Assembly (NCBI GenBank): GCA_016432725.1
Contig: JACJDG010000003.1
Location: forward strand, 4,216,001-4,280,000
Origin: Streptomyces sp. DHE7-1
Lineage (GTDB): Bacteria > Actinomycetota > Actinomycetes > Streptomycetales > Streptomycetaceae
Direction: 5' to 3'
DNA: 64,000 nucleotides
Positions within the stretch are counted from its first letter, which is position 1, and each line of letters begins with the position of its first letter. This document shows positions 56,459-64,000 of this stretch, piece after piece. The notes under the pieces were generated by a model. That model saw nothing but the letters and a program-made list of their open reading frames with translations. It was not told the DNA's origin and ran no database searches. Made by a program: the position numbers and the translations under genes.

Positions 56459-58324
56459 TCAGGCCGCCCGGACGTCGCGTTCGGCGACCGCGTGCGGGCA
56501 GGGGCGCTCGACGGCCGCGCCGCGCCGGCGCAGGAACCGCGGCAGTGCCAGGGCGAGGTCGACGAAGCCCTCGGCCTGCATGGCGGCGAAGCCGATGCGG
56601 GGCAGGTCGGCCGAGGCGCGGTAGACGACGAAGCGGGGCTCCCAGCGGGGCTGGAACTTGGCGTTGAACTTGTACAGGGACTCGATCTGGAACCAGCGGG
56701 AGAGGAAGACCAGCAGCCCGCGCCAGGCGCGCAGCACCGGGCCCGCGCCGATCTTCTCCCCGCGCGCGAGGGCGGAGCGGAACATCGCGAAGTTCAGGGA
56801 GACCCGCGTGATGCCGAACTTCGGGGCGGCCTGCAGGGCGGCGACGATCAGCAGTTCGTTCATGCCGGGGTCGGCGCTCCGGTCGCGGCGCATGAGGTCC
56901 AGCGAGACACCGTCCTCGCCCCAGGGCACGAAGTGCAGGATCGCCTTCAGGTCCCCGTACGCGCCGGGCTCCCCGTCCGGCCGCCCGTCTCCCGCCGCCC
57001 CGTCGACTCGGTGCGCGGTGGCGATCAGGCAGTCGCCGTCGGCGGCGTCCCCGATGCGGCCGAGCGCCATGGAGAAGCCGCGTTCGGTGTCGGTGCCGCG
57101 CCAGTCCTCCGCCGCCCGGCGGATCCGCTCCAGTTCGGTGTCGCCGAGGTCACGGATGCGCCGTACCCGGGTCTCGTAGCCGGCCCGCTCGATGCGCTTG
57201 ACCATCTGGCGCACGTTGCGCATCGCGCGTCCGGCCAGCGAGAAATCCGCCACGTCGACCACCGCCTCGTCGCCCAGCTCCAGGGCGTCGAGGCCGGTCT
57301 CGCGCGTCCACACCTCGCCGCCGGTCTCGGAGCAGCCCATGACGGCGGGCGTCCAGGAGTGCGCCCGGGCCTCGTCCATGAAGCGCTCGATCGCGCCGGG
57401 CCAGGCCTCGACGTCGCCGATCGGGTCACCGCTGGCGAGCATCACGCCGGAGACGACGCGGTAGGTGACGGCCGCCTTGCCGCTGGGGGAGAAGACGACG
57501 GCCTTGTCGCGGCGCAGCGCGAAGTGGCCGAGGGAGTCGCGCCGGCCGTGCCGGCGCAGCAGCTCGCGGAGCCTGGCCTCGTCCTCCTCGGTGAGGCGGG
57601 CGGCCGGGTGCTCGGGGCGGAAGGCGAGGTAGACGGTGGTGGCCGTGGTGAGCCAGCCGAGCGCGCCGAGCGAGAAGGCCACGGTCCACGAGGTGTTGCC
57701 GGCGTAGTCCACCGGGCCCTCGAAGCCGAACAGGCCGTACAGGACGTGGGTCAGGCGGTCGGCGAGGCTCGGGTCGCCGATGGTGCGGCCCGGGTGGACG
57801 CTGACGATGACCAGGCCGAGGGCGAGCGAACCGGCGCTCATCAGGACGAAGTTGGCGAGCGCGCGCCAGCGGCTGCGGGGGTCGGGCAGGGCGGCGAACT
57901 CGTCGCGGTGGCGCAGCAGCGGCACCAGCAGCGCCACCGATATGAGCATGCCGATGAGGGAGTGCCGGTAGACGAACTGGGCCACCGCGCCTGCCGGGAG
58001 GAGCGCGACCGCGGCGCGCCACGCCCGGCGCTTGCGCCTCCGCAGCCCGTGCGCGAGCAGCAGCAACAGCACGCCGGCGCTCAGCGAGAGGGCCGCGGCG
58101 AAGGGGCCGAAGGAGCCGGGCAGCACCTCGGCGATGGCGTGCATGCGGCTGTGGCGGAAGCGCGGGAAGACGCCCGCGGCGATGTCCAGAACGCCGACGA
58201 CGGCGCACGCCCTGGCGACCAGGGCGGGAACGGCCTCGGGGCGCGGGCCGCGCAGGATGCGCCGCGCCCGGCTTGATCGGCTCGGAACCCCGCCCGACAT
58301 TTCCCCATCTATCCTGACAGACAT
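56459..58324 (-). CDS. MprF-like membrane protein with DUF2156 (phosphatidylglycerol lysyltransferase-type) domain
   Basis: ATG 58324 (MSVRIDGEMSGG; ATG 58300 also possible) gives 621 residues. The N-terminal 230 or so hold five or six membrane helices. The cytosolic C-terminal DUF2156 domain has VFSPSGKAAVTYRVVSGVMLASGDPIGD, DVADFSLAGRAMRNVRQMVKRIERAGYE and MRRDRSADPGMNELLIVAAL. The last is typical of MprF/LysX enzymes, which transfer amino acids from tRNA to phosphatidylglycerol and reduce sensitivity to cationic peptides. There is no LysS-type domain, so the amino acid donor is open. Confidence 0.85.
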   Translation of the reverse strand: MSVRIDGEMSGGVPSRSSRARRILRGPRPEAVPALVARACAVVGVLDIAAGVFPRFRHSRMHAIAEVLPGSFGPFAAALSLSAGVLLLLLAHGLRRRKRRAWRAAVALLPAGAVAQFVYRHSLIGMLISVALLVPLLRHRDEFAALPDPRSRWRALANFVLMSAGSLALGLVIVSVHPGRTIGDPSLADRLTHVLYGLFGFEGPVDYAGNTSWTVAFSLGALGWLTTATTVYLAFRPEHPAARLTEEDEARLRELLRRHGRRDSLGHFALRRDKAVVFSPSGKAAVTYRVVSGVMLASGDPIGDVEAWPGAIERFMDEARAHSWTPAVMGCSETGGEVWTRETGLDALELGDEAVVDVADFSLAGRAMRNVRQMVKRIERAGYETRVRRIRDLGDTELERIRRAAEDWRGTDTERGFSMALGRIGDAADGDCLIATAHRVDGAAGDGRPDGEPGAYGDLKAILHFVPWGEDGVSLDLMRRDRSADPGMNELLIVAALQAAPKFGITRVSLNFAMFRSALARGEKIGAGPVLRAWRGLLVFLSRWFQIESLYKFNAKFQPRWEPRFVVYRASADLPRIGFAAMQAEGFVDLALALPRFLRRRGAAVERPCPHAVAERDVRAA

Positions 58325-58526
58325 CGCATCCCGTAGTTCTGCGAGAGACCTTGAATCCGGTGCCGATCGGGCATCCGGCGACATTGCGCCCTCTAGGACG
58401 GTGTCTCGGGGAGACAGGTTCACTCCCCTCCGGAAAGCCGGGTCAAAGGCCAAGGAAAGCCCCGGGCAAGCCCTCGCGACGACGTGTGGGCGGCGCACGG
58501 GCGGAAAGCGCAGGCGGTAACAGCCC

Positions 58527-59653
58527 ATGGGTCTCACGAGCAACAAGGTGCTGGCGCTGGCGATCGTGCTCGCCGTGGCTCTGTTCGTCGCCACGGTGTG
58601 GCTGTGGCCGCGGCTGGCCCGGCAGAGCTGGCGGTCCGTCAGCGGGCGCGTCGGACTGCTCCTCGCCACCCAGCTCGCCCTCTTCGCCTCCCTGGGGATC
58701 GGCGCCAACCAGGCCTTCGGCTTCTACGCGGGCTGGGCGGACCTGTTCGGCCGGGAGACCGAGCAGGGGATCGTCGTCGACCACTCCTCGGGCGGCGGCT
58801 CGGGCGGCCCGCTGCAGGTGCTCTCCACCTCCCCGGTGCCGGGCGTGACGGGTTCCGGGCCGCGGACGGCCGGGCAGATCCAGCAGGTCGACATCGTGGG
58901 CCGCGGGTCCCGCATCGCCTCACCGGCGTACGTCTACCTGCCCCCGAGTACTTCCAGCCGCGGTACCGCACGCGCACGTTCCCGGCCGCGGTCGTGCTGA
59001 CCGGTTACCCCGGCACGGCGCAGGCGCTGGTGAACAAGCTGAACTATCCGCGTACGGCGCAGGAGCTGGCCAAGGACGGGCGGATGCAGCCGATGATCCT
59101 GGTGATGCTGCGGCCGACCGTGGCGCCGCCGCGGGACACCGAGTGCGTGGACGTGCCGGGCGGGCCGCGGACGGAGACGTTCTTCGCCAAAGACCTCCCC
59201 GAGGCCGTGCTGGCCCACTACCGCGTGGGCAGACGGCCCGGGAGCTGGGGCGTCATCGGTGACTCGACCGGTGGCTACTGCGCGCTGAAGCTGGCCATGC
59301 ACCACCCGGACGTGTACGCGGCCGGAGCGGGGCTGTCGCCGTACTACAAGGCGCCGATCGACCCCACGACCGGCAACCTCTTCCACGGCGACCGGAACCT
59401 GCGCGACCGCGCCGACCTCTGGTGGCTCCTCAAACACACCCCCGCGCCGGACACCTCACTGCTCGTCACGAGCAGCCGCGTCGGCGAGCACAACTACCGG
59501 GACACGCTCAGGTTCATAGAGCGGGTGAAGGCCACGAAGCGGACGCGGATCTCGTCGATCATCCTGGACAGCGGCGGGCACAACTTCAACACCTGGCGAC
59601 GGGAGATCCCGCCGACGCTGCAGTGGATCAGCGGAAGGCTCAGCGACCGCTGA
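58527..59653 (+). CDS. Membrane-anchored alpha/beta hydrolase, esterase D/mycolyltransferase-like (frameshift at 58941-58945)
   Basis: ATG 58527, with one C added at 58941-58945, gives 375 residues. It has two N-terminal helices (VLALAIVLAVALFVATVWLW and VGLLLATQLALFASLGIG), then YLPPEYFQPRYRTRTFPAAVVLTGYPG. The nucleophile is in WGVIGDSTGGYCALKLAMHHPD, and the His in LDSGGHNFNTWRREIPPTLQW. The fold belongs to the esterase D/antigen 85-like group and acts outside the membrane. It is divergent from the MprF-like gene (202-base gap). Confidence 0.85.
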
Positions 59654-59749
59654 ATCCTGGTGCCGCCGGGGCCGGCGAAGCCGCCGGTGTGGCCGGGTTT
59701 TTACGGGGCGGGGACCCATGATTCGCCTACGCGCGGTAAGTTTCTGGCC

Positions 59750-61125
59750 ATGCCACGAGGACGCCACCGCCATTCCCCGCCTCTGCACCGGCTGTTGCCA
59801 CCGTCGGCGATCGCCGGAGTCTCCGTCGTCTGCGCGCTGGGTCCCTGGGTGTTCTCCGAGGCCACCGTGCTGCGCGTGCTGGCCGCGGCCGCCGCGGCGA
59901 CCGCCGTCGCGGGCGCCGTCGTGATGCGTCGCTGGGACACCCATGCGGGCAAGCAGGTCGCCGACCTCACACGCGCGCGTGCCAGCGACGAGTGGCGCTT
60001 CGAGGAGCGGGTCGCCGAACTGGAGACCGACCTGGAGGAGTCGCGGGAGCTGCGCACCAAGCTCGAGCGGCGGCTGCGCGCCAAGCGCGCCGAACTGGCC
60101 GGGCTGCGCAACGAGCACGCGGCCCTGCTGCGCCGCTACGCGACCGCCGAGACCGAGCGGGCGAGCGCCCTGGAGGGCGCCGGCTGCTGGAGATCGAGGC
60201 GGGCGAGCCGTCCGGCGCGCTCGCGCTGCCGCCCGCGCGCAGCGCCGAACCGGCGGAGGAACCCGCCGGCCCGGCGGCCCCCGAGGCCGTCGACACGGCG
60301 GAGACGGCGGACGAGCGGACGCCGGAGCCCGGCGCCGTCTTCTCGCCCGAGGGCTCGCGGCTCTACCTGCGGGCCGCGACCGCACTCGCCCGGTTCGACG
60401 CCGAGGCCCCCGCCGAGTCCGCCGCCGAGGCTTCCGCGAAGCCCGGCACCGACGCCGCCTCCGACAACGACGCCGACGCCGCCGGGTCCGACGAGGACGC
60501 CCTCGCGAGGCCCGGCGCCGGCGGTCCAGGCGGTCCCGCCGCAGACGCCGGGGCCGTGAAGCCCGCCGCCGGGCCGTCCGCCGCACCGTCGGCCGATGCC
60601 CGGTCCGCCGCCTCCGTGCCGTCCGGGGCGGCCGCCAAAGGAGAGGGCGCCGCGGACGGCGTGACCGAGGCGGCCGGCGCTCCCCGCGGCGAGGGCGCCG
60701 TCCAGGAGGACGAGGCGCAGGGGAAGCCCGCGGCGGCCGGGGAGCACGCGCGCCCGGCCGCCACCACGACGGCACCGGCCGAGCCCGCCAAGTCCGCCGG
60801 GCAGCAGCCCGCCGGGCACTTCACGGTGCCGACCGCGGTGGCCGTCGTACCGGCCGCGCCCGCCCGCCGCCCCGTGGTCGAGGGCGGGTTCGACTTCTTC
60901 GGCACGCACAAGCACGACTCGTCCGAGGCGCTGGAGTCCGTGCAGAACGAGGACCTGGCGGACGTCGTCGGCCAGGAGGCCCTGGCGCTGCACAAGGCCG
61001 AGGCCGAGGCCGGGTTCAGGACCGCCGACGACCGGGCGCGCGGCGTCAGTCAGGTCATCGACCTGACCGCGCACGACGAGACGGAGCAGATCGACGTCCA
61101 GGGCCTGCGCAGCGCGGCCTCCTGA
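59750..61125 (+). CDS. Membrane-anchored coiled-coil protein with long Ala/Glu/Pro tail (frameshift at 60175-60177)
   Basis: ATG 59750 with a G restored at 60175-60177 gives 458 residues. There are two short hydrophobic helices (AIAGVSVVCALGPWVFSEA and VLRVLAAAAAATAVAGAVVM), then a coiled coil (WRFEERVAELETDLEESRELRTKLERRLRAKRAELAGLRNEH). After that comes a low-complexity Ala/Pro/Glu/Asp region of about 230 residues and a conserved-looking end (GGFDFFGTHKHD, DLADVVGQEALALHKAEAEAGFRT, ISQV-type VIDLTAHDETEQIDV). I do not recognise a function; the layout suggests a scaffold at the membrane. The ATG has no strong ribosome site. Confidence 0.72.
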
Positions 61126-61127
61126 GC

Positions 61128-61159
61128 CGTCACGGCGAACCCGCGTCACGGCGAACCCG
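61128..61159. repeat. 16-bp tandem duplication
   Basis: CGTCACGGCGAACCCG occurs twice without a gap (61128-61143, 61144-61159), directly after the coiled-coil gene stop and before a hairpin. Confidence 0.85.
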
Positions 61160-61165
61160 CTGGAA

Positions 61166-61201
61166 CGGAAGCCCGGCGCCCCACCAGGGGCCGGGCTTCC
61201 G
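61166..61201. terminator. Hairpin between convergent coiled-coil and PH-domain genes
   Basis: CGGAAGCCCGG pairs with CCGGGCTTCCG, with an inner CCCC/GGGG stem, a CG bulge and an ACCA loop. It can serve both convergent genes. Confidence 0.85.
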
Positions 61202-61223
61202 CCGTACCCGGCGGCCGCCCCGC

Positions 61224-62549
61224 TCAGGCCATCCAGCGGTCCGGGCGGGCGTCCCGGCGGCCGGTCCGGGAGCGCTCCGCCTGGGCGCGCAGCAGCCGCG
61301 CGGCCTCGTCCGCGTCGCGCAGCCGGGCCGTGACGGTCCGGCCGGCCCCGGTGTCCACGTGCACGTCGGCCAGCCGCCACAGCCGCCCCCAGGGCCCCTG
61401 GGTGAGCCGTACGCTCTGCGCCTTGGCGTGCGGGACCAGGGACAGCCGGCGGCGCAGCAGGCCGTGCCGGGCGGCGAACACCGCGTCCGTGACCGCGAGG
61501 CCGTGCCCGCGCCACCACACCGGCAGGCACCAGCGGGCCCGTCGCGGCGGCCGGGCCGACGACGCCGGTACGGTCACACCGGGCAGCACGCGCGCTATGA
61601 CCGACTCGGCGACCGCGCGCGGGGCGACCGGCACCAGCACCGAGTTGGCGGACCCGGCCACGTCCAGCTCCACCCGCACCCAGCCCAGCCGCCGCCACAG
61701 CAGCGGCTCCACGATCCGCACCGTCTGGACCCGGCCCGGCGGGACCGTCTCGTGCGCGCGGTCGAGCAGCCCGCGGTCGATGCGCAGACCGTCGGGGGAC
61801 TCGCCCACGGACCAGTCGTACTCGCCGACGAACCGGCCCGCGCTGCTCGCGCCGGCGGCGCCCAGCAGCGGCAGCGCGGTGACGAGGACCGTCCACACGC
61901 TGTGCGTGGCGAACCACAGCAGGGGCGGTACGACGAGGGCGGCGGCCAGCGACCCCCAGGTGGCGCCCGTCAGCAGCAGGGAGAGCGCCAGCGCGCGCGG
62001 CGGCACACGCAGCAGTTCCCGCGCCGGTGCCTCGCCGACCTCGCGCGCCGTCTCGGGGGCGAAGCCCGCCGCGCGCGCGAGCAGTTCCGCGCGCAGGGCA
62101 CGCGCCTCCCGCTCGCCGAGGAAGGCGAGTTCGTCCTTCTTCGCGGCGCCGACCACGTCGATGCGGAGCTTGGCCACCCCCGCCACGCGCGCGAGGAGCG
62201 GCCGTGTGACGTCGACCGCCTGGATGCGCTCCAGCCGGATGTGCGCGGTGCGCCGGAACAGCAGGCCGGTGCGGATGCGCAGTTCGCCGCCGGTGACCGC
62301 GAAGTGCGTGAACCACCAGGACAGGAAGCCGTACAGGCCGGCCGCCGGGACCAGCACGCTGAGCCCGACGAGCAGCATGGTGCCGGTCAGCCTCGCCAGC
62401 TGCTCCTGCGCCGCGTTCGGGTCGTGCACGGCCCAGCCGGCGAGCACGGCGACCGGCGCCCAGGCCCGCCGGAACGGTGTGACGGGGTGCAGCCGCCGCT
62501 CGGTGACCGGCGGGCGGTCCGGCACACCGCCGGGGTCCGGGGCCGTCAC
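61224..62549 (-). CDS. Bacterial PH-domain membrane protein, large YdbT-like
   Basis: GTG 62549 overlaps the stop of the upstream PH-domain gene. The 441 residues contain three bPH_2 domains, each after hydrophobic helices: ELRIRTGLLFRRTAHIRLERIQAVDVTRPLLARVAG, LRIDRGLLDRAHETVPPGRVQTVRIVEPLLWRRLGWVRVELDVAG and AVFAARHGLLRRRLSLVPHAKAQSVRLTQGPWGRLWRL. YdbS/YdbT pairs are membrane proteins; in Bacillus they are linked to resistance to bacteriocins. The biochemical role is unknown. Confidence 0.88.
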   Translation of the reverse strand: MTAPDPGGVPDRPPVTERRLHPVTPFRRAWAPVAVLAGWAVHDPNAAQEQLARLTGTMLLVGLSVLVPAAGLYGFLSWWFTHFAVTGGELRIRTGLLFRRTAHIRLERIQAVDVTRPLLARVAGVAKLRIDVVGAAKKDELAFLGEREARALRAELLARAAGFAPETAREVGEAPARELLRVPPRALALSLLLTGATWGSLAAALVVPPLLWFATHSVWTVLVTALPLLGAAGASSAGRFVGEYDWSVGESPDGLRIDRGLLDRAHETVPPGRVQTVRIVEPLLWRRLGWVRVELDVAGSANSVLVPVAPRAVAESVIARVLPGVTVPASSARPPRRARWCLPVWWRGHGLAVTDAVFAARHGLLRRRLSLVPHAKAQSVRLTQGPWGRLWRLADVHVDTGAGRTVTARLRDADEAARLLRAQAERSRTGRRDARPDRWMA

Positions 62550-63048
62550 AGCCCCGCCGACCGGGCCTCGCCCAGCTCGGTGAGCCGGTCGCGCAGCCGT
62601 TCCGCCTCGGCCGGGTCCAGGCCCGGGACGACCGCGTCGGTCGCCGCGGCCGCGGTGTGCAGCTGGACGCTGGCCAGCCCGAAGTACCGCTCCAGGGGCC
62701 CGGAGGTGACCTCCACGAGCTGCATCCGCCCGTACGGCACCACCGTCTCCTCGCGCCACAGCACACCGCGGCGGATCAGCAGGTCGTCGGCGCGCTCGGC
62801 GTACCGCCAGGAGCGCCAGTTGCGGCCCAGCAGCCGCCAGCACCACGCGGCCGGGGCGAGCGGGAGGAGCGCGAAGGCGCCCCAGGCCGGTCCCGCGAGC
62901 AGGCCGGGCAGCAGCCCCGCCGCCAGGACGAGCACGCCCGTCCACACCACCAGCAGCAGCCGGCGCATGCGCAGCAGCCCGGGGGCAGCGCCCGCCACAC
63001 CGGCTCGTCCCCCGCCACCCCGGTCTCCGCCGGGCTCCCCGTCTCCAT
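62546..63048 (-). CDS. Bacterial PH-domain membrane protein, small YdbS-like (frameshift at 62981-62985)
   Basis: ATG 63048 (METGSPAETGVAGDEPVWRALPPG) with one G/C restored at 62981-62985 gives 167 residues. Two hydrophobic helices (LLLVVWTGVLVLAAGLLPGL and WGAFALLPLAPAAWCWRLLG) are followed by one bPH_2 domain (DDLLIRRGVLWREETVVPYGRMQLVEVTSGPLERYFGLASVQLHTA). It is cotranslated with the large PH protein through a 4-base overlap. Divergent from nuoD, with only 31 bases between the two starts. Confidence 0.85.
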
Positions 63049-63079
63049 GGGGCCAGCGTACGTAGGGGAGACTGGGTCC

Positions 63080-64000
63080 ATGACTGCGACGGAGACCACG
63101 GTCGGTGTCGGCGGCGCCGCCGAGAGCACCGACATGGTGCTCAACATCGGCCCCCAGCATCCGTCCACGCACGGCGTGCTGCGGCTCAAGCTGGTGCTGG
63201 ACGGCGAACGCATCCGGCACGCGGAGCCGGTGATCGGCTACATGCACCGGGGCGCGGAGAAGCTCTTCGAGGCGCGCGACTACCGGCAGATCATCATGCT
63301 CGCCAACCGCCACGACTGGCTGTCGGCGTTCTCCAACGAGCTGGGCGTGGTCCTCGCCGTGGAGCGGATGCTCGGCATGGAGGTCCCCGAGCGCGCGGTG
63401 TGGACCCGCACGCTGCTCGCCGAGCTGAACCGGGTGCTGAACCACCTGATGTTCCTCGGGTCTTACCCGCTGGAGCTGGGCGGGATCACGCCGGTGTTCT
63501 ACGCGTTCCGGGAGCGCGAGGTGCTCCAGAACGTCATGGAGGAGGTCTCCGGCGGCCGCATGCACTACATGTTCAACCGCGTCGGCGGCCTCAAGGAGGA
63601 CCTGCCGGCCGGGTGGACGGCACGCGCGCGTGCCGCCGTCGCCGCCGTGCGCTCCCGCATGGACGTCTTCGACGACCTGGTGCTCGGCAACGAGATCTTC
63701 CGGGGGCGCACGAGGGGCGTGGGCGGACTCTCGCCGGAGGCCGTGCACGCCTACGGCGTCAGCGGGCCCATCGCGCGCGGCTCCGGCGTCGACTTCGACC
63801 TGCGCCGCGACGAGCCGTATCTGGCGTACGGCGAGCTCCAGGACACCCTGAAGGTCGTCACCCGCGGCGAGGGCGACTGCCTGGCCCGCTTCGAGTGCCT
63901 GCTGGAGCAGACCCACAACGCGCTGGACCTCGCCGACGCCTGCCTGGACCGGCTGGCCGAGCTGCCGCCGGGGCCGGTCAACCAGCGGCTGCCCAAGGTG
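63080..64000 (+). CDS. nuoD: NADH-quinone oxidoreductase subunit D (5' part)
   Basis: ATG 63080 opens a frame of 307 codons that runs off the window. NIGPQHPSTHGVLRLKLVLDGERI is the 49-kDa subunit signature. VIGYMHRGAEKLFEARDYRQIIMLANRHDWLS, RVLNHLMFLGSYPLELGGITP and YGVSGPIARGSGVDFDLR follow. The subunit helps form the quinone site of complex I. No nuoA, nuoB or nuoC lies upstream; the neighbour is a divergent PH-domain gene. This is therefore likely the orphan second copy (nuoD2) found in Streptomyces outside the main nuo operon. Confidence 0.92.
   Translation, partial: MTATETTVGVGGAAESTDMVLNIGPQHPSTHGVLRLKLVLDGERIRHAEPVIGYMHRGAEKLFEARDYRQIIMLANRHDWLSAFSNELGVVLAVERMLGMEVPERAVWTRTLLAELNRVLNHLMFLGSYPLELGGITPVFYAFREREVLQNVMEEVSGGRMHYMFNRVGGLKEDLPAGWTARARAAVAAVRSRMDVFDDLVLGNEIFRGRTRGVGGLSPEAVHAYGVSGPIARGSGVDFDLRRDEPYLAYGELQDTLKVVTRGEGDCLARFECLLEQTHNALDLADACLDRLAELPPGPVNQRLPKV

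Noticed and set aside
1..64000. Real pseudogenes or programmed frameshifts in the 18 interrupted genes
   Set aside because: The breaks are all one-base losses at G/C runs, occur up to four times in one gene and affect essential functions. No slippery heptamer, pseudoknot or conserved overlap pattern is present.

Overview
The window is a stretch of chromosome from a Streptomyces or a very close relative. The evidence is very high G+C coding sequence with many GTG starts, a bldG/anti-sigma pair, a tipA gene with the exact TipAL architecture, a DNA topoisomerase I with a lysine-repeat tail, a WhiJ-type regulator/ATPase/DUF397 set, a SARP regulator with an NB-ARC domain, and several palindromic terminators without long T tracts. 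No prophage, insertion sequence, CRISPR array or biosynthetic cluster was seen.

Layout. 0-1.4 kb: end of a Tad/Flp pilus locus (TadC end, DUF4244 pilin-like peptide, TadE-like and Rv3654c-like proteins). 1.5-20.9 kb: housekeeping block with a DUF1998-type helicase, bldG and its anti-sigma partner, the proton-pumping pyrophosphatase hppA, a lipoprotein, a methyltransferase, a degenerate 21-bp minisatellite, topA, an MFS-thymidylate kinase fusion, holB, a secreted alpha/beta hydrolase and tRNA-Thr(CGT). 21-31.8 kb: accessory block with a SapA-like secreted protein, a SARP/NB-ARC regulator, a stand-alone family A DNA polymerase, a Clp-N/HTH regulator with a palindromic operator, a DUF2786 protein, two lipoproteins and a VOC-ArsR-SRPBCC operon. 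31.8-40.9 kb: the WhiJ-type module, an aldehyde dehydrogenase, DinB, PadR, a ClC-glutamate decarboxylase operon, tipA and YbjQ. 41-53 kb: DedA, threonine exporter, pyrophosphatase, dacB, zincin, tilS, hpt, ftsH, folE and a free-standing Hint/LAGLIDADG protein. 53-64 kb: a leftward folate cluster (folP, NTF2-like, folB, folK, DUF3180) behind an MprF-like membrane protein, then an esterase, a coiled-coil protein, two PH-domain proteins and the start of a nuoD.

Sequence quality dominates the reading. Eighteen genes, including essential ones (tmk, tilS), are interrupted by at least 27 apparent single-base deletions. In each, restoring one G or C at or next to a G/C run rejoins the expected protein and makes the corrected length divisible by three. 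These look like homopolymer undercalls, not pseudogenes. I give corrected spans for these genes and flag the run in each entry.

The most interesting regulatory signal is a 25-of-25 matching bipartite element (a 17-mer, four variable bases, then an 8-mer repeat) at 31865-31893 and, on the other strand, at 32920-32948. It lies in the same orientation and at nearly the same distance upstream of the DUF397 gene and of the anti-sigma-type ATPase gene that surround the WhiJ-like regulator.
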